A stretch of DNA of 64,000 bases. It comes from Lachnospiraceae bacterium (GTDB lineage Bacteria > Bacillota > Clostridia > Lachnospirales > Lachnospiraceae). Within the stretch, counting starts at the first letter, position 1; every line of letters begins with the position of its first letter. The stretch spans positions 992,001 to 1,056,000 of the forward strand of contig JAJXRY010000002.1 in the NCBI GenBank assembly GCA_021628825.1, in the 5' to 3' direction. The position numbers and the translations under genes were made by a program. The notes beneath the pieces are model-generated. The model did not search any database and was not told the DNA's origin. It saw only the letters and a list, made by a program, of their open reading frames with translations. Shown here piece after piece: positions 52,531 to 63,657 of the stretch.

Positions 52531-53079
52531 ATGGGTAATATTATCATTACATTTCTCAGGATAAATGATGCTCAGAATATCAGGAATATTCTTGTCCGAA
52601 ACGGATGGGGCAATGTCAGTATCTGTACATCGGGAGCCGGAACCCTTGCCATGGCCGATCAGCTGGAGAGCGGTGTAGTCATCTGTGGATACCGTCTTCC
52701 GGATATGGCATATATGCAGCTCAAGGAGGATCTTCCGGCAGGCTTTCAGATGCTTCTCATTGCATCAAACAGTGTTATGACAGGGGCGTCTTCTGCTGAG
52801 GTGACGCATATGGAAACACCGCTCAAGGTACAGGAGCTGATCCAGACCATTCATTTCATGGAGGAGGATGCAGCAAGACGAAGGAGAAAACGGCGGGAAC
52901 AGCCGCGGCAGCGAAGTCCGGAGGAACGTGCAATGATCCAGCAGGCAAAGGAGCTTCTGATGAAGAGTAATCATATATCTGAGGATGAAGCACACAAATA
53001 CTTATTAAGAACCAGTATGCAAAGTGGCAGAAATCTGTTTGAAACAGCGCAGATGGTACTGCTGCTCAAAAATAAATAA
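52531..53079 (+). CDS. ANTAR-domain RNA-binding regulator with degenerate receiver
   Basis: About 182 residues. The N-terminal 110 residues have a receiver-like fold, but where LLDxKMP would hold the phosphoacceptor it reads ICGYRLP, so the Asp is missing. A basic linker (RRRRKRREQPRQR) leads to a C-terminal ANTAR domain (AMIQQAKELLMKSNHISEDEAHKYLLRTSMQSGRNLFETAQMVL). ANTAR proteins bind pairs of hexaloop hairpins and prevent termination. Its targets are probably the leaders of glnA, amt, glnN and gltB. RBS GGGGAGAT. Co-transcribed with glnA. Confidence 0.88.
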   Translation: MGNIIITFLRINDAQNIRNILVRNGWGNVSICTSGAGTLAMADQLESGVVICGYRLPDMAYMQLKEDLPAGFQMLLIASNSVMTGASSAEVTHMETPLKVQELIQTIHFMEEDAARRRRKRREQPRQRSPEERAMIQQAKELLMKSNHISEDEAHKYLLRTSMQSGRNLFETAQMVLLLKNK

Positions 53080-53093
53080 AAGAGGTAAAAGCG

Positions 53094-54309
53094 ATGACAC
53101 GTGTGAATGAAAACTATTTAAAGCTTCCCGGAAGCTATCTGTTTTCCACGATTGGAAAGAAGCGTAAGGCTTATGCAGAAGCACATCCGGACAGCAATAT
53201 CATCAGTCTTGGGATCGGAGATGTTACCCAGCCCTTAGCTCCGGCCATTATTACGGCACTGCATAAGGCTGTGGATGAGATGGCGAATGCAGAAACCTTC
53301 CATGGCTATGCACCGGATCTCGGATACGAATTTTTAAGGGATGCAATTGCAAAGAACGATTATCAGGATCGTGGCTGCGAGATTTATGCAGACGAAATAT
53401 TTGTTTCCGATGGAGCAAAATGTGACTGTGGCAATATTCAGGAGATTTTCAGTGCGGATGCAAGGATTGCAGTGTGCGATCCGGTATATCCGGTTTATGT
53501 TGACACCAACGTAATGGCAGGAAGAACCGGAGAGTACGATCCGAAGTCCGAAACCTGGAGCAATGTGATCTACATGCCCCTGTGTGGCAGCCAATAACTT
53601 TGCACCGGAGCTTCCGAAGGAGGTACCTGACCTCATTTACCTGTGCTTCCCGAACAATCCGACGGGTGCAACGATTACCAAAGCACAGCTTCAGGAATGG
53701 GTTGATTATGCAAACCGTACCGGCTCCGTCATCATTTATGATGCTGCTTACGAAGCATATATTTCAGAAAAAGATATTCCACATTCGATTTATGAATGTG
53801 AAGGGGCGAGAACCTGTGCGATCGAGATGCATTCCTTCTCCAAGAATGCAGGCTTTACCGGCGTGCGTCTGGGATATACGGTTATTCCGAAGGAATTGAC
53901 CTGTGGAGGTGTTGCCCTGCATGGCTTATGGGCAAGAAGACATGGAACGAAATACAACGGTGCTCCCTATATTGTACAGCGTGCCGGAGAAGCGGTTTAT
54001 TCTCCGGAAGGAAAGCAGCAGTTAAAGGAGCAGGTCGCTTATTATATGAAGAATGCCGCTTATATCCGCGAAGAGCTGGCTGATGCAGGCTTTACGGTAT
54101 CGGGTGGTGTGAATGCTCCTTATATCTGGTTAAAGACCACGAACGGCATGACCAGCTGGGAATTCTTCGATTATCTGCTGGAAAGAGCCAATGTGGTTGG
54201 TACTCCGGGATCGGGCTTTGGACCGAGTGGAGAGGGATACTTCCGTCTGACCGCATTCGGCAGCCATGAGAGTACGAAGGAGGCCGTACGCCGGATTAAG
54301 GTGTTGTAA
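53094..54309 (+). CDS. dapL: LL-diaminopimelate aminotransferase
   Basis: A PLP enzyme that converts tetrahydrodipicolinate to LL-diaminopimelate with glutamate as amino donor, shortening lysine and peptidoglycan synthesis. VNENYLKLPGSYLFSTIGKK at the N-terminus, CFPNNPTGA, the PLP-lysine context HSFSKNAGFTGVRLGYTV and GFGPSGEGYFRLTAF. The frame breaks once at CCCC 53577-53580 (three restores MPCVAANNFAPELP). It is 14 bp after the ANTAR gene, so it may belong to the glnA operon, sensible since it consumes glutamate. A bidirectional terminator follows. Confidence 0.95.
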
Positions 54310-54413
54310 GAAGCCTAATATAACACAACACGTGAATCCGTGTATAAGAAAACAGACAGAAGGAGGCAGAGTGTCAGTAGATGCTCTGCCTTAACTGATT
54401 ATAAAGATAATGC

Positions 54414-54452
54414 AAAAGGCCGCTGCTCCGTTACGGAGTCAGCGGTCTTTTT
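54414..54452. terminator. Bidirectional terminator between dapL and amt
   Basis: AAGGCCGCTG pairs with CAGCGGTCTT, enclosing CTCCG-TTA-CGGAG, followed by TTTTT. A second hairpin AGGCAGAG/CTCTGCCT lies just upstream (54364-54391). Confidence 0.85.
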
Positions 54453-54485
54453 CACAACAACATTTATAGGAGCTATGTAAAGAGA

Positions 54486-56236
54486 TTACTCAACATCCTG
54501 AAGTGCATCGTAATCTTCTTCGCCGGTACGAATCTTTACAACCTTGTCAACGTTGTATACGAAGATCTTTCCATCACCGATATGTCCGGTGTACAGAGCC
54601 TTCTTGGCAGCTTCAATAACATCCTCAACAGGAATCTTGCTGACAACAACCTCGACCTTAACCTTAGGAAGTAAAGTTGCATCCATTTCAACGCCTCGGT
54701 ACATTTCACCGGCACCCTTCTGGATACCACAACCCATAACCTGTGTAACGGTCATGCCGGTAACACCTAAGTCGTTCATGGCTTTCTTTAAGTAATCGTA
54801 TCTGGAAAGCTTTGCAATAATCACAATCTTATGAATACCTGTATCAAGGGAAACAGGAGCGGTAACAACCTTTACGGAAGCGTTCTTTGCAGCAGGTGAA
54901 GCTGCTTCGTAGGAATCGCTGCCAAGACTTGTGTTGGCATTTGTTTCCATCGTCATGGTATTGGAAATATCCATGATGCTGAATCCGGAATAAGCAGATG
55001 CAAGACCATGCTCGGTAGGATCCAGACCAACAATTTCTTCTTCTTCCGTAACTCTTAATCCAACGGTTGCTTTAATAATTAAGAAGGTAATCGTAATGGT
55101 AACAGCGGTCCAGGCAGCAACACTGACAAAGCCAAGAAGCTGTAAGCCAAACAGATGGAAGCCGCCACCATAGAATAAACCGGTATATGAATCATTTCCG
55201 GGAGCAGAGGTGGTTGCAAATAAACCAACTGCCAGGGTACCCCAGATACCGTTTAAGCAGTGAACTGCTACGGCACCAACCGGATCATCAACGCGGAGCT
55301 TGTAATCTAACAGCCAGACACCGAATACAACTAAAACACCGGATACGGCACCAATAACAATGGCACCGAAAGCATCGGTTACATCACAGCCAGCAGTTAT
55401 TGCAACAAGACCTGCAAGGGATGCATTCAGACACATGGAAACATCGGGCTTGCCATACTTAATCCAGGTAAAAATCATACATACAACGGTAGCAATTGCA
55501 GGAGCAATGGTCGTTGTTACGAAAATGGATCCGAGCTGCTCTACGCTTGTGGCTGCAGCACCGTTAAAGCCATACCAGCCGAGCCAGAGAATGAATACAC
55601 CGAGTGCACCGATTGTAATGTTGTGACCGGGGAAAGCATTTACCTTTATGATTTTGCCGCTTTCATCCTTTGTGTATTTACCGATACGGGGGCCTAAGAG
55701 AGCAGCACCGATTAATGCGGAAATACCACCAACCATGTGGATGGCACAGGAGCCTGCAAAATCATGGAAGCCTAACTGGGATAACCAGCCGCCGCCCCAG
55801 ATCCAGTGTGCCTCAATGGGGTAGATCAATGCAGAAATTACTGCGGAATAAATACAATAGGATAAAAATTTGGTTCTTTCTGCCATGGCACCGGAAACGA
55901 TGGTTGCAGTCGTCGCACAGAATACCAGGTTGAATACGAAATTGGACCAGTCAAAGTCTGCGTAGCTGGTGAAAATATCAAATCCGGGCTTACCAATGAG
56001 ACCGACCAGATCCTCACCAAGTAAGAGGCTGAAACCAATTAAAATAAATACTACGGTACCAATACAAAAAAATCCATCAAATTCTTCATGATGATGTTAC
56101 CGGTGTTCTTGGCTCTGGTAAAACCAGCCTCCACCATTGCAAAACCGGCCTGCATCCAGAACACCAGCGCTGCGCCAATCAAGAACCAGACGCTGAAAAC
56201 TTCACTGCTTACGGCACTTAAAATTTCTTCTGTCAT
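54486..56236 (-). CDS. amt: Ammonium channel Amt fused to a PII domain
   Basis: The first about 420 residues form the Amt channel (WFLIGAALVFWMQAGFAMVEAGF, AGSCAIHMVGGISALIGAALLGPR, GWYGFNGAA). After a flexible linker, the last about 110 residues are a PII signal protein (IHKIVIIAKLSRYDYLKKAMNDLGVTGMTV, KKALYTGHIGDGKIFVYNVD). The T-loop reads YRGVEMDATLLPKVK, with no Tyr at the uridylylation position. One frame break, T7 56066-56072 (plus-strand A7; five restores NLMDFCIGTVVFI). AAAGGAGG precedes the ATG. The fusion likely closes its own channel when nitrogen is ample. Confidence 0.93.
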
Positions 56237-56260
56237 AATACATCTCCTCCTTTAAGAACC

Positions 56261-56302
56261 AAAACAGCGTGCACACTTGAGAAAGTATACACGCCATTGT
56301 GT
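56261..56302 (-). promoter_or_regulatory. amt leader: hexaloop hairpin overlapping terminator
   Basis: On the minus strand ACAC-AATGGC-GTGT (56302-56289) has A1 and G4 in its hexaloop. The overlapping GCGTGTATACT/AGTGTGCACGC stem (56294-56267) ends in TTTT and acts as a terminator. The same logic as in the glnA, glnN and gltB leaders. Confidence 0.65.
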
Positions 56303-56311
56303 CATTGTTTG

Positions 56312-56463
56312 TAACTATTCAGAGCCATGCAAATTATGACAATATGGACGTCGAATGCTCGCATTCGTAAGGACATTTGGCATAATTTATATGGCGAAGT
56401 AACCACATGAGTAAAACTACGTTGCGTTAGCAACGGTTTTTACGAATGGGTTCTGAATAGTTA
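56312..56463. repeat. Structured interspersed element between amt and glnN
   Basis: Outer 15-base inverted repeat TAACTATTCAGAGCC / GGTTCTGAATAGTTA (14 pairs). Inner arms: AAATTATGACAA with TTGGCATAATTT, a GAATG-CTCG-CATTC hairpin at its tip, and GTAAAACTACGTTGC with GCAACGGTTTTTAC. Same plan as family A (outer stem plus several arms) but different sequence. It lies exactly where the amt promoter should be. Confidence 0.75.
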
Positions 56464-56492
56464 TCGTCATTATTTAATTTTTTTATCTATCA

Positions 56493-58588
56493 TCAGATAT
56501 GGAACAGCAGATCACCATACTGCGGGAACGGCCAGGAGCTTTCTGCAGTATCTACTTCGAGTGCATCACAGTCGCTTCTTAATGCTTCCATAGCAGGAAG
56601 GATTTGATCCTTATAGAAGGTTGCCTGAGCAAGGCCATCGGAAATCTTTCCACCTTCTTCAAGGAGAGCAGCCAGTTTATTTGCTTTGTCATAAGCAGAA
56701 TCTTCCAGTACGGAAAGCTTCTCAAGCAGATCTTTTTTTCCATCTTGCAGGATAAACCTTCGGTAACTGCGAGCTTCTTCTTTGCAGTGGAAGCGAGGTC
56801 TCCGATATAGGAGTTTACAGCAGGCAGAATCTCTTTCTTTGCCATGTCAACCATGGTAAGACCTTCAATGTTGATAACCTTGCTGTAGGTTTCCAGTAAA
56901 ATTTCATATCTGGATTCCATTTCCTTTTCGGTAAAGATTTTATGCTTGGTGAAGAGTTCTACATTCTTCGGTGCAAGGAAGGTAGGAAGGGCATCTACAG
57001 TAGTCTTCAGGTTCAGAAGACCTCTCTTTTCAGCCTCTGCTTTCCACTCATCCGAATATCCGTCACCGTTAAAGATAATTCTCTTATGCTCCTTAATGGT
57101 CTTCTTAATCAGTTCGTTGAGCTTTTCGGTGAAGTCTTCCGCACCCTCGAGCTCATCCGCAAACTGCTTTAATTCCTCTGCAACAATGGTGTTGAGAATG
57201 ATGTTCGGTCCGGAGATTGACTGGGAAGAACCAAGGCTTCGGAACTCGAACTTGTTACCGGTAAAGGCAAACGGTGAAGTACGGTTACGGTCTGTCGTAT
57301 CCTTCGGGAAGGAAGGAAGTACATGAACACCGATTTCCATCTTTTCAATGCCGCTTCCATTATAAGGCTTGCCACTTTCAATAGCTTCCAGAATGGCTTC
57401 CAGATCATCTCCAAGGAACATGGAAATGATTGCCGGAGGTGCTTCGTTTGCGCCAAGACGATGATCATTTTCGGCAGATGCAACGGAAACTCTCATCAGA
57501 TCCTGATATTCATCTACCGCTTTGATAACTGCGGATAAGAATAAGAGGAATTGTGCATTTTCATAAGGAGATTTACCGGGCTCTAACAGGTTGACACCAG
57601 TGTCAGTTGTTAAGGACCAGTTGTTGTGCTTACCACTTCCGTTAACACCCTTGAACGGTTTTTCATGGAGCAGACAGATAAGATTATGTCTCTTTGCCAC
57701 ATTCTTCATGATTTCCATGGTGATCTGGTTGTGGTCGGTTGCAATATTGGTAGTAGAGAAGATCGGTGCCAGCTCATGCTGTGCAGGCGATACTTCGTTA
57801 TGTTCGGTTTTCGCTAAAATACCAAGCTTCCATAATTCTTCGTTTAATTCCTTCATGAAAGCGGAAATTCTTGGCTTGATCGCTCCAAAGTAGTGATCCT
57901 CCATTTCCTGACCCTTCGGTGCCATCGCACCAAATAAGGTACGTCCGCAGTAAACAAGGTCTTTTCTCTGTTCGTATAAGTCCTTATCTACAAGGAAGTA
58001 TTCCTGCTCGGGACCAACCGTTGTGATGACACGCTTTGCATCGGTGTTACCGAAGAGACGCAATACACGGACGGCCTGTTCGCCAAGGGCTTCCATGGAA
58101 CGGAGAAGTGGAGTTTTTTTGTCAAGTGCCTCGCCGCCGTATGAGCAGAAAGCGGTAGGAATACAAAGCACTCCGTCCTTTACGAAAGCGTAAGAGGTAG
58201 GATCCCATGCGGTATAACCTCTTGCTTCAAAGGTGGCACGTAAGCCGCCGGAAGGGAAACTGGATGCATCCGGTTCGCCTTTGATCAGCTCTTTACCGGA
58301 GAACTCCATGATGACACGTCCGTCATTCTGTGGAGAAATGAAACTGTCATGCTTTTCAGCGGTGATTCCGGTCATCGGCTGGAACCAGTGTGTATAATGG
58401 GTAGCTCCTTTTTCGATTGCCCAGTCCTTCATGGCAATGGCAACCACATTGGCTACGGTAATATCTAAATCTTTGCCATCCTCGATGGTCTTTTTTAAGG
58501 ATTTGTAAATGTCTTTAGGAAGTTTATCTCTCATTATGGCATCGTTGAATACCATACTTCCGAAAATTTCTGGTACATTACTTCTCAT
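56493..58588 (-). CDS. glnN: Glutamine synthetase type III
   Basis: A large (about 698 residue) GSIII enzyme, the second glutamine synthetase in this block. Motifs: FSGKELIKGEPDASSFPSGG, GPEQEYFLVD, the EVSPAQHELAPIF segment, KPFKGVNGSGKHNNWS and DRNRTSPFAFTGNKFEFR. One frame break, T7 56733-56739 (plus strand; five restores KMEKDLLEKL), with the corrected stop at 56493. AAGGAGG precedes the ATG. A consensus promoter and terminator-containing leader lie upstream. Confidence 0.95.
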
Positions 58589-58696
58589 AAATGGCCTCCT
58601 TTAAAATTGTTGTGTTGACTCAAAACCAATTCTGTTTTGAGGGTGGCTGCACAAGTGCGCATCTTGTGCAGCGCTTTAAGGAAAACAATTCCACAT

Positions 58697-58780
58697 AAAA
58701 AAAGACGCCACAAGGATTTACCTCATAGCGCCTTTGCTTATGATAGTTCGGATTGTAGACCTAATTTTTCCGGTTGTCAA
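58697..58780 (-). promoter_or_regulatory. glnN promoter and hexaloop/terminator leader
   Basis: Minus-strand TTGACA (58780-58775) and TACAAT (58757-58752) with a 17-bp spacer. The transcript begins with AGC-AAAGGC-GCT (58738-58727), extended by CAT/ATG with one bulged base. AAGGCGCTATGAGG (58734-58721) alternatively pairs over 14 positions with CCTTGTGGCGTCTT and runs into T7, a strong terminator. The remaining 58589-58696 leader has no clear feature. Confidence 0.82.
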
Positions 58781-58889
58781 TAGGTTTTTTAAAAAAATTA
58801 GCAAAAATTTTTTTCGACAAACGGCATACGGAAAAAAACGCATTAATTAGGAAGTAATGCAGAATTGAGAAAAAAATGTCAAATTTCTA

Positions 58890-59044
58890 TTGACATCGGT
58901 GCAGAAACCGTTTAGAATGGCGGTTAGATAAAAAAATTGCATTATTGTATACAGGATAAGACAAAGGAGTCTGTTGAGGGACAAGTGCCCTCTGCAGGCT
59001 CCTCATTTTGCTTTACAGGAATTTCCTGTAAAGCAAAATGAGGA
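58890..59044 (+). promoter_or_regulatory. gltB promoter, hexaloop/terminator leader and 20-bp hairpin
   Basis: TTGACA (58890-58895) and TAGAAT (58913-58918) are 17 bp apart. AGAC-AAAGGA-GTCT (58959-58972) is a hexaloop hairpin with A1 and G4. AGGAGTCTG...GAGGG can instead pair with CCCTC...CAGGCTCCT (58965-59003) and lead into TTTT. A further perfect 20-bp stem with AATTT loop spans 59000-59044 and overlaps the end of the terminator. Confidence 0.75.
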
Positions 59045-59103
59045 ACGTGGATGCGCAGCTCGCGGAGAAGAAATTAGTTGCTTTGCAACACCGCTCGCGC
59101 GCG

Positions 59104-59125
59104 AAGAGTTTGCAAGCAAACTCTT
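59104..59125 (+). promoter_or_regulatory. Additional hairpin in gltB leader
   Basis: AAGAGTTTGC and GCAAACTCTT pair perfectly with an AA loop. It sits 54 bp before the gltB start after a CG-rich CGCGCGCG stretch. Function unknown. Confidence 0.4.
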
Positions 59126-59178
59126 AATTTGGTTTTTATGATTTTTAGATATAAGGGTGAAATGAAAGGAGAACAATT

Positions 59179-62100
59179 ATGTTTTGACACGAAGAAAGAT
59201 CTTCCACAGCCTGCTTTGTACCGGTCTTCATTTGAACATGATAACTGCGGTATTGGTGCAATTGTAGATATGAAAGGAAGAAAAACGCACAAAACAGTAT
59301 CCGATGCGTTGAGCATCGTAGAAAACCTGGAGCACCGTGCAGGTAAGGATGCTGAGGGTAAAACAGGTGACGGTGTCGGTATCTTATTGCAGATCAGCCA
59401 CAAGTTCTTTGTAAAGGCCTGCAAGGAAGCCGGAATTGTACTTCCGAAGGAACGGGAGTACGGTGTGGGAATGTTCTTCTTCCCGCAGGATGAATTAAAA
59501 AGAAACCAGAGCAAGAAGATGTTTGAAATCATCGTAGAAAAGGAAGGACTCGAATTCCTGGGCTGGCGTGTGGTTCCGACCGTACCGGATGTACTCGGGC
59601 AGAGAGCGATCGACTGTATGCCATACATTATGCAGGGATTTGTCAGGAAACCGGCAGAAACAGAAAAGGGCATTGATTTTGACCGAAAGCTGTATATCAT
59701 AAGAAGAATTTTTGAACAAAGTACAGAGAATACCTATGTAGTAACGCTTTCCTCCCGAACGATTGCTTATAAAGGAATGTTCCTGGTAAAACAGCTTCGT
59801 ACCTTTTATCCGGATCTGCAGAGCGAGGATTACTGTTCCGCAATCGCACTGGTACATTCCCGATTCTCGACCAACACCAATCCGAGCTGGGAGCGTGCAC
59901 ATCCGAACAGATTTATCGTACATAATGGTGAGATCAATACCATTCGTGGTAATGCGGACAAGATGCTCGCAAGAGAAGAAACGATGGAATCTGAATACTT
60001 AAAGGGAGAATTATATAAGGTACTTCCTGTGATTAATTCTTCCGGTTCCGATTCCGCAATGCTGGATAATACACTGGAATTTCTGGTCATGAGCGGTATG
60101 CCGCTTCCGTTAGCCGTAATGATTACCATTCCGGAGCCGTGGGTAAATAACCGTACCATGTCCCAGAAAAAGAAAGACTTCTATAATTATTATGCAACGA
60201 TGATGGAGCCGTGGGATGGCCCGGCATCCATTCTGTTCAGTGATGGAGATATTATGGGTGCGGTGCTTGACCGTAACGGACTTCGTCCTTCCCGTTATTA
60301 TATTACCGACGATCATCAGCTGATCCTTTCCTCCGAGGTCGGCGTGCTGCCGGTTGCTCCGGAGCATATCTTAAGAAAGGATCGTCTCCGTCCCGGTAAG
60401 ATGCTGCTTGTCGATACCGTAAAGGGCGAGATGATCGATGATGATGCCTTAAAGGAGCAGTACGCTTCCAGACAGCCTTACGGAGAATGGCTTGACAGCA
60501 ATCTGGTAGAGTTAAAGAATCTGCATATTCCGAATGAAAAGGTTCCGGAATATACCTATGAACAGCGTCAGCGCCTGCAGAAGGCATTTGGTTATACCTA
60601 CGAGGATTACCGCAACAGCATTTTACAGATGGCAAGAAACGGACAGGAATCCATTGCAGCCATGGGTATTGATACTCCGCTGGCTGTGCTTTCCAAGCAT
60701 CATCAGCCGCTGTTCCATTATTTTAAACAGCTGTTTGCTCAGGTGACCAATCCGCCGATTGACGCGATCCGTGAGGAAATCGTTACCTCCACCACCGTAT
60801 TCATTGGTGAGGATGGCAACCTGTTAGAGGAAAAGGCAGGCAATTGTAAGGTATTGCGTGTCAATAACCCGATTCTGACCAATACCGACCTCCTTAAGAT
60901 TAAAAATATGAAGGAAGACGGCTTCCATGTGGAAGTGGTTCCGATTATTTACTATAAGAGCATGAGTCTGGAAAAGGCGATCGACCATCTGTTTATCGAG
61001 GTGGATCGTGCTTACAAAGAGGGTGCCAATATCCTGATTCTGTCAGACCGTGGTGTGGATGAAAACCACATGGCAATCCCTTCCCTGCTTGCGGTTTCCG
61101 CATTGCAGCAGTACCTGGTTGCAACGAAGAAGAGAACGAGCGTTGCCATGATCTTAGAGTCCGGCGAGCCGAGAGAAGTACATCACTTCGCAACGCTGTT
61201 AGGCTACGGTGCGTGTGCAATCAACCCGTATCTGGCTCTCGATACGGTAAAGGAACTGATTGAAAACAACATGCTCAACAAGGATTACTATGCAGCCGTG
61301 GATGATTATAATTCCGCTGTGTTACATGGTATTGTAAAGATTGCTTCCAAGATGGGTATTTCCACGATCCAGTCCTATGAAGGATCCAAGAACTTTGAAG
61401 CAATCGGTATTGATTCTTCCGTCATTGATAAGTATTTCACGAATACGGTCTGCCGTGTGGGCGGCCTTACCCTGAAGGATATCCAGAAGCAGGTGGAAGA
61501 GCTGCATACCGAAGCCTTCGATCCGTTAGGACTTGAAAACGACCTGACCCTGGACAGCCCGGGCAGACATAAGATGCGTTCCGGAGCAGAAGAACATCTG
61601 TACAATCCGCAGACGATTCATCTTCTTCAGGAATCCACGAAGAGAGGAGATTATTCCTTATTTAAACAGTACACCTCCCTTGTCAATGAAGAGGACAATG
61701 TACGGAACTTACGCGGCCTGCTTGATTTCAATTATGCAGCAGAGCCGGTTCCGATCGATGAAGTCGAGGATGTGGATTCCATCGTAACCCGTTTTAAGAC
61801 CGGTGCGATGTCCTATGGTTCCATTTCCAAGGAAGCACATGAGACACTGGCGATTGCCATGAATACCCTTCATGGAAAGTCCAATTCCGGCGAAGGCGGT
61901 GAGAGCATTGACCGTCTGACGATTGGCAAGGACGGATTAAATAAGTGTTCGGCAATTAAGCAGGTGGCATCCGGACGATTCGGTGTAACCAGTGAGTATC
62001 TGGTAAGTGCGAAGGAAATCCAGATCAAGATGGCACAGGGTGCAAAGCCCGGTGAAGGTGGACATCTTCCGGGCAAAAAGGTTTACCCGTGGATTGCACA

Positions 62101-63657
62101 GACCAGACATTCCACTCCGGGCGTAAGCCTGATTTCCCCGCCGCCTCATCACGATATTTATTCGATTGAGGACTTGGCACAGTTAATTTATGACTTAAAG
62201 AACGCGAATAAGAATGCAGGAATTTCGGTTAAACTGGTATCAGAAGCAGGGGTTGGTACGGTCGCAGCAGGTGTTGCCAAGGCTGGTGCCCAGGTTATCC
62301 TGATTTCCGGTTATGACGGTGGTACGGGTGCTGCTCCGAAGACCTCCATTCACAATGCCGGTCTTCCGTGGGAGCTTGGTCTTGCAGAAACCCACCAGAC
62401 CTTAATTATGAACGGACTTCGTAATAAGGTCCGGATCGAGACAGACGGAAAGCTCATGAGCGGCCGTGATGTTGCCATCGCAGCCATTCTTGGTGCGGAA
62501 GAATTCGGTTTTGCAACTGCTCCGCTTGTTACCATGGGATGCGTCATGATGCGTGTCTGCAATCTGGATACCTGTCCGGTTGGTATTGCAACCCAGAATC
62601 CGGAGCTTCGTAAGCGTTTTGCAGGAAAGCCGGAATATGTTATTAACTTTATGAGATTTATCGCGCAGGAGCTGCGTGAATATATGAGCAAGCTCGGCGT
62701 CCGCAGTGTGGATGAGCTTGTGGGACGTACCGATCTCCTTAAGAAAAAGGAGCATTTAGAGGGACTTGCCGCACACATTGATGTTTCCAACATCCTTGAC
62801 AATCCTTATGTTGCAGACCATGCCAAAGCAGTCTTTGATAAGAAACAGACGTACTCCTTTGACCTCGACAAGACACTGGATGAGAAGGTACTGCTTAAGA
62901 AGCTCGGACCTGCCCTTAAGGAAGGTAAGAAGAAATCCATTGAGGTTCAGGTCAGCAACGTCAACCGTACCTTTGGTACTCTGTTTGGTGCAGAAATTAC
63001 CAGACAGTATAAGAACAGCCTTGCAGAAGACAGCTATGTGGTAAAATGTCAGGGAGCAGGCGGCCAGAGCTTTGGAGCCTTTATTCCGAAGGGACTGACT
63101 CTTGAACTTTGCGGTGACAGCAATGACTATCTTGGAAAAGGACTTTCCGGTGGTAAAATTATCGTTTATCCTCCGAAGGATGCACACTTTGCCGCAGATG
63201 AAAACATCATCGTAGGAAACGTTGCCCTCTACGGTGCAACCAGTGGTAAGGCATTCATTAACGGTGTGGCAGGAGAGCGGTTCTGCGTCCGTAATTCAGG
63301 TGCCCGTGCCGTGGTGGAAGGCGTCGGTGATCATGGATGCGAATACATGACCGGTGGACGTGTGGTTGTCTTAGGTAAAACCGGCAAGAACTTCGCAGCC
63401 GGAATGAGCGGCGGTATCGCTTATGTACTTGATGAGGACTTTGATTTATATACCAGACTGAATAAGGAACTGATTAACTTTGGTGAGCTTCAGAAGGAAA
63501 AGGATATTGCGGAATTAAAAAAACGCTGCTTGAGGAGCACGTGAAGGCAACCGATTCCCCGAAGGGAAAAGAGATTTTAGCGCACTTTGAAGAATATATA
63601 CCGAAGTTTAAAAAGATTATTCCGAAAGAATATGAAGCCTTAGGAGGTACATTATAA
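59179..63657 (+). CDS. gltB: Glutamate synthase, large subunit
   Basis: GOGAT transfers the amide of glutamine to 2-oxoglutarate. The N-terminal class II amidotransferase starts at Cys in HDNCGIGAIVD after a short propeptide; then HNGEINTIRGN, the FMN-binding barrel (SNSGEGGE, GAKPGEGGHLPG, SGYDGGTGAAP), the cluster-binding CNLDTCPVGIATQNPELRKRF and the C-terminal beta-helix. AAAGGAGA points to ATG 59179; TTTT 59182-59185 must be three to keep the frame. A7 63517-63523 must be five to restore ELKTLLEEHVK and the end at 63657. About 1490 residues. GltD follows with stop/start overlap. Confidence 0.95.

Noticed and set aside
59078..59178. gltB start at 59078 with a 34-residue N-terminal extension
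   Set aside because: The extension runs through leader hairpins; the AAAGGAGA site and class II amidotransferase propeptide length point to 59179 once one T is removed.
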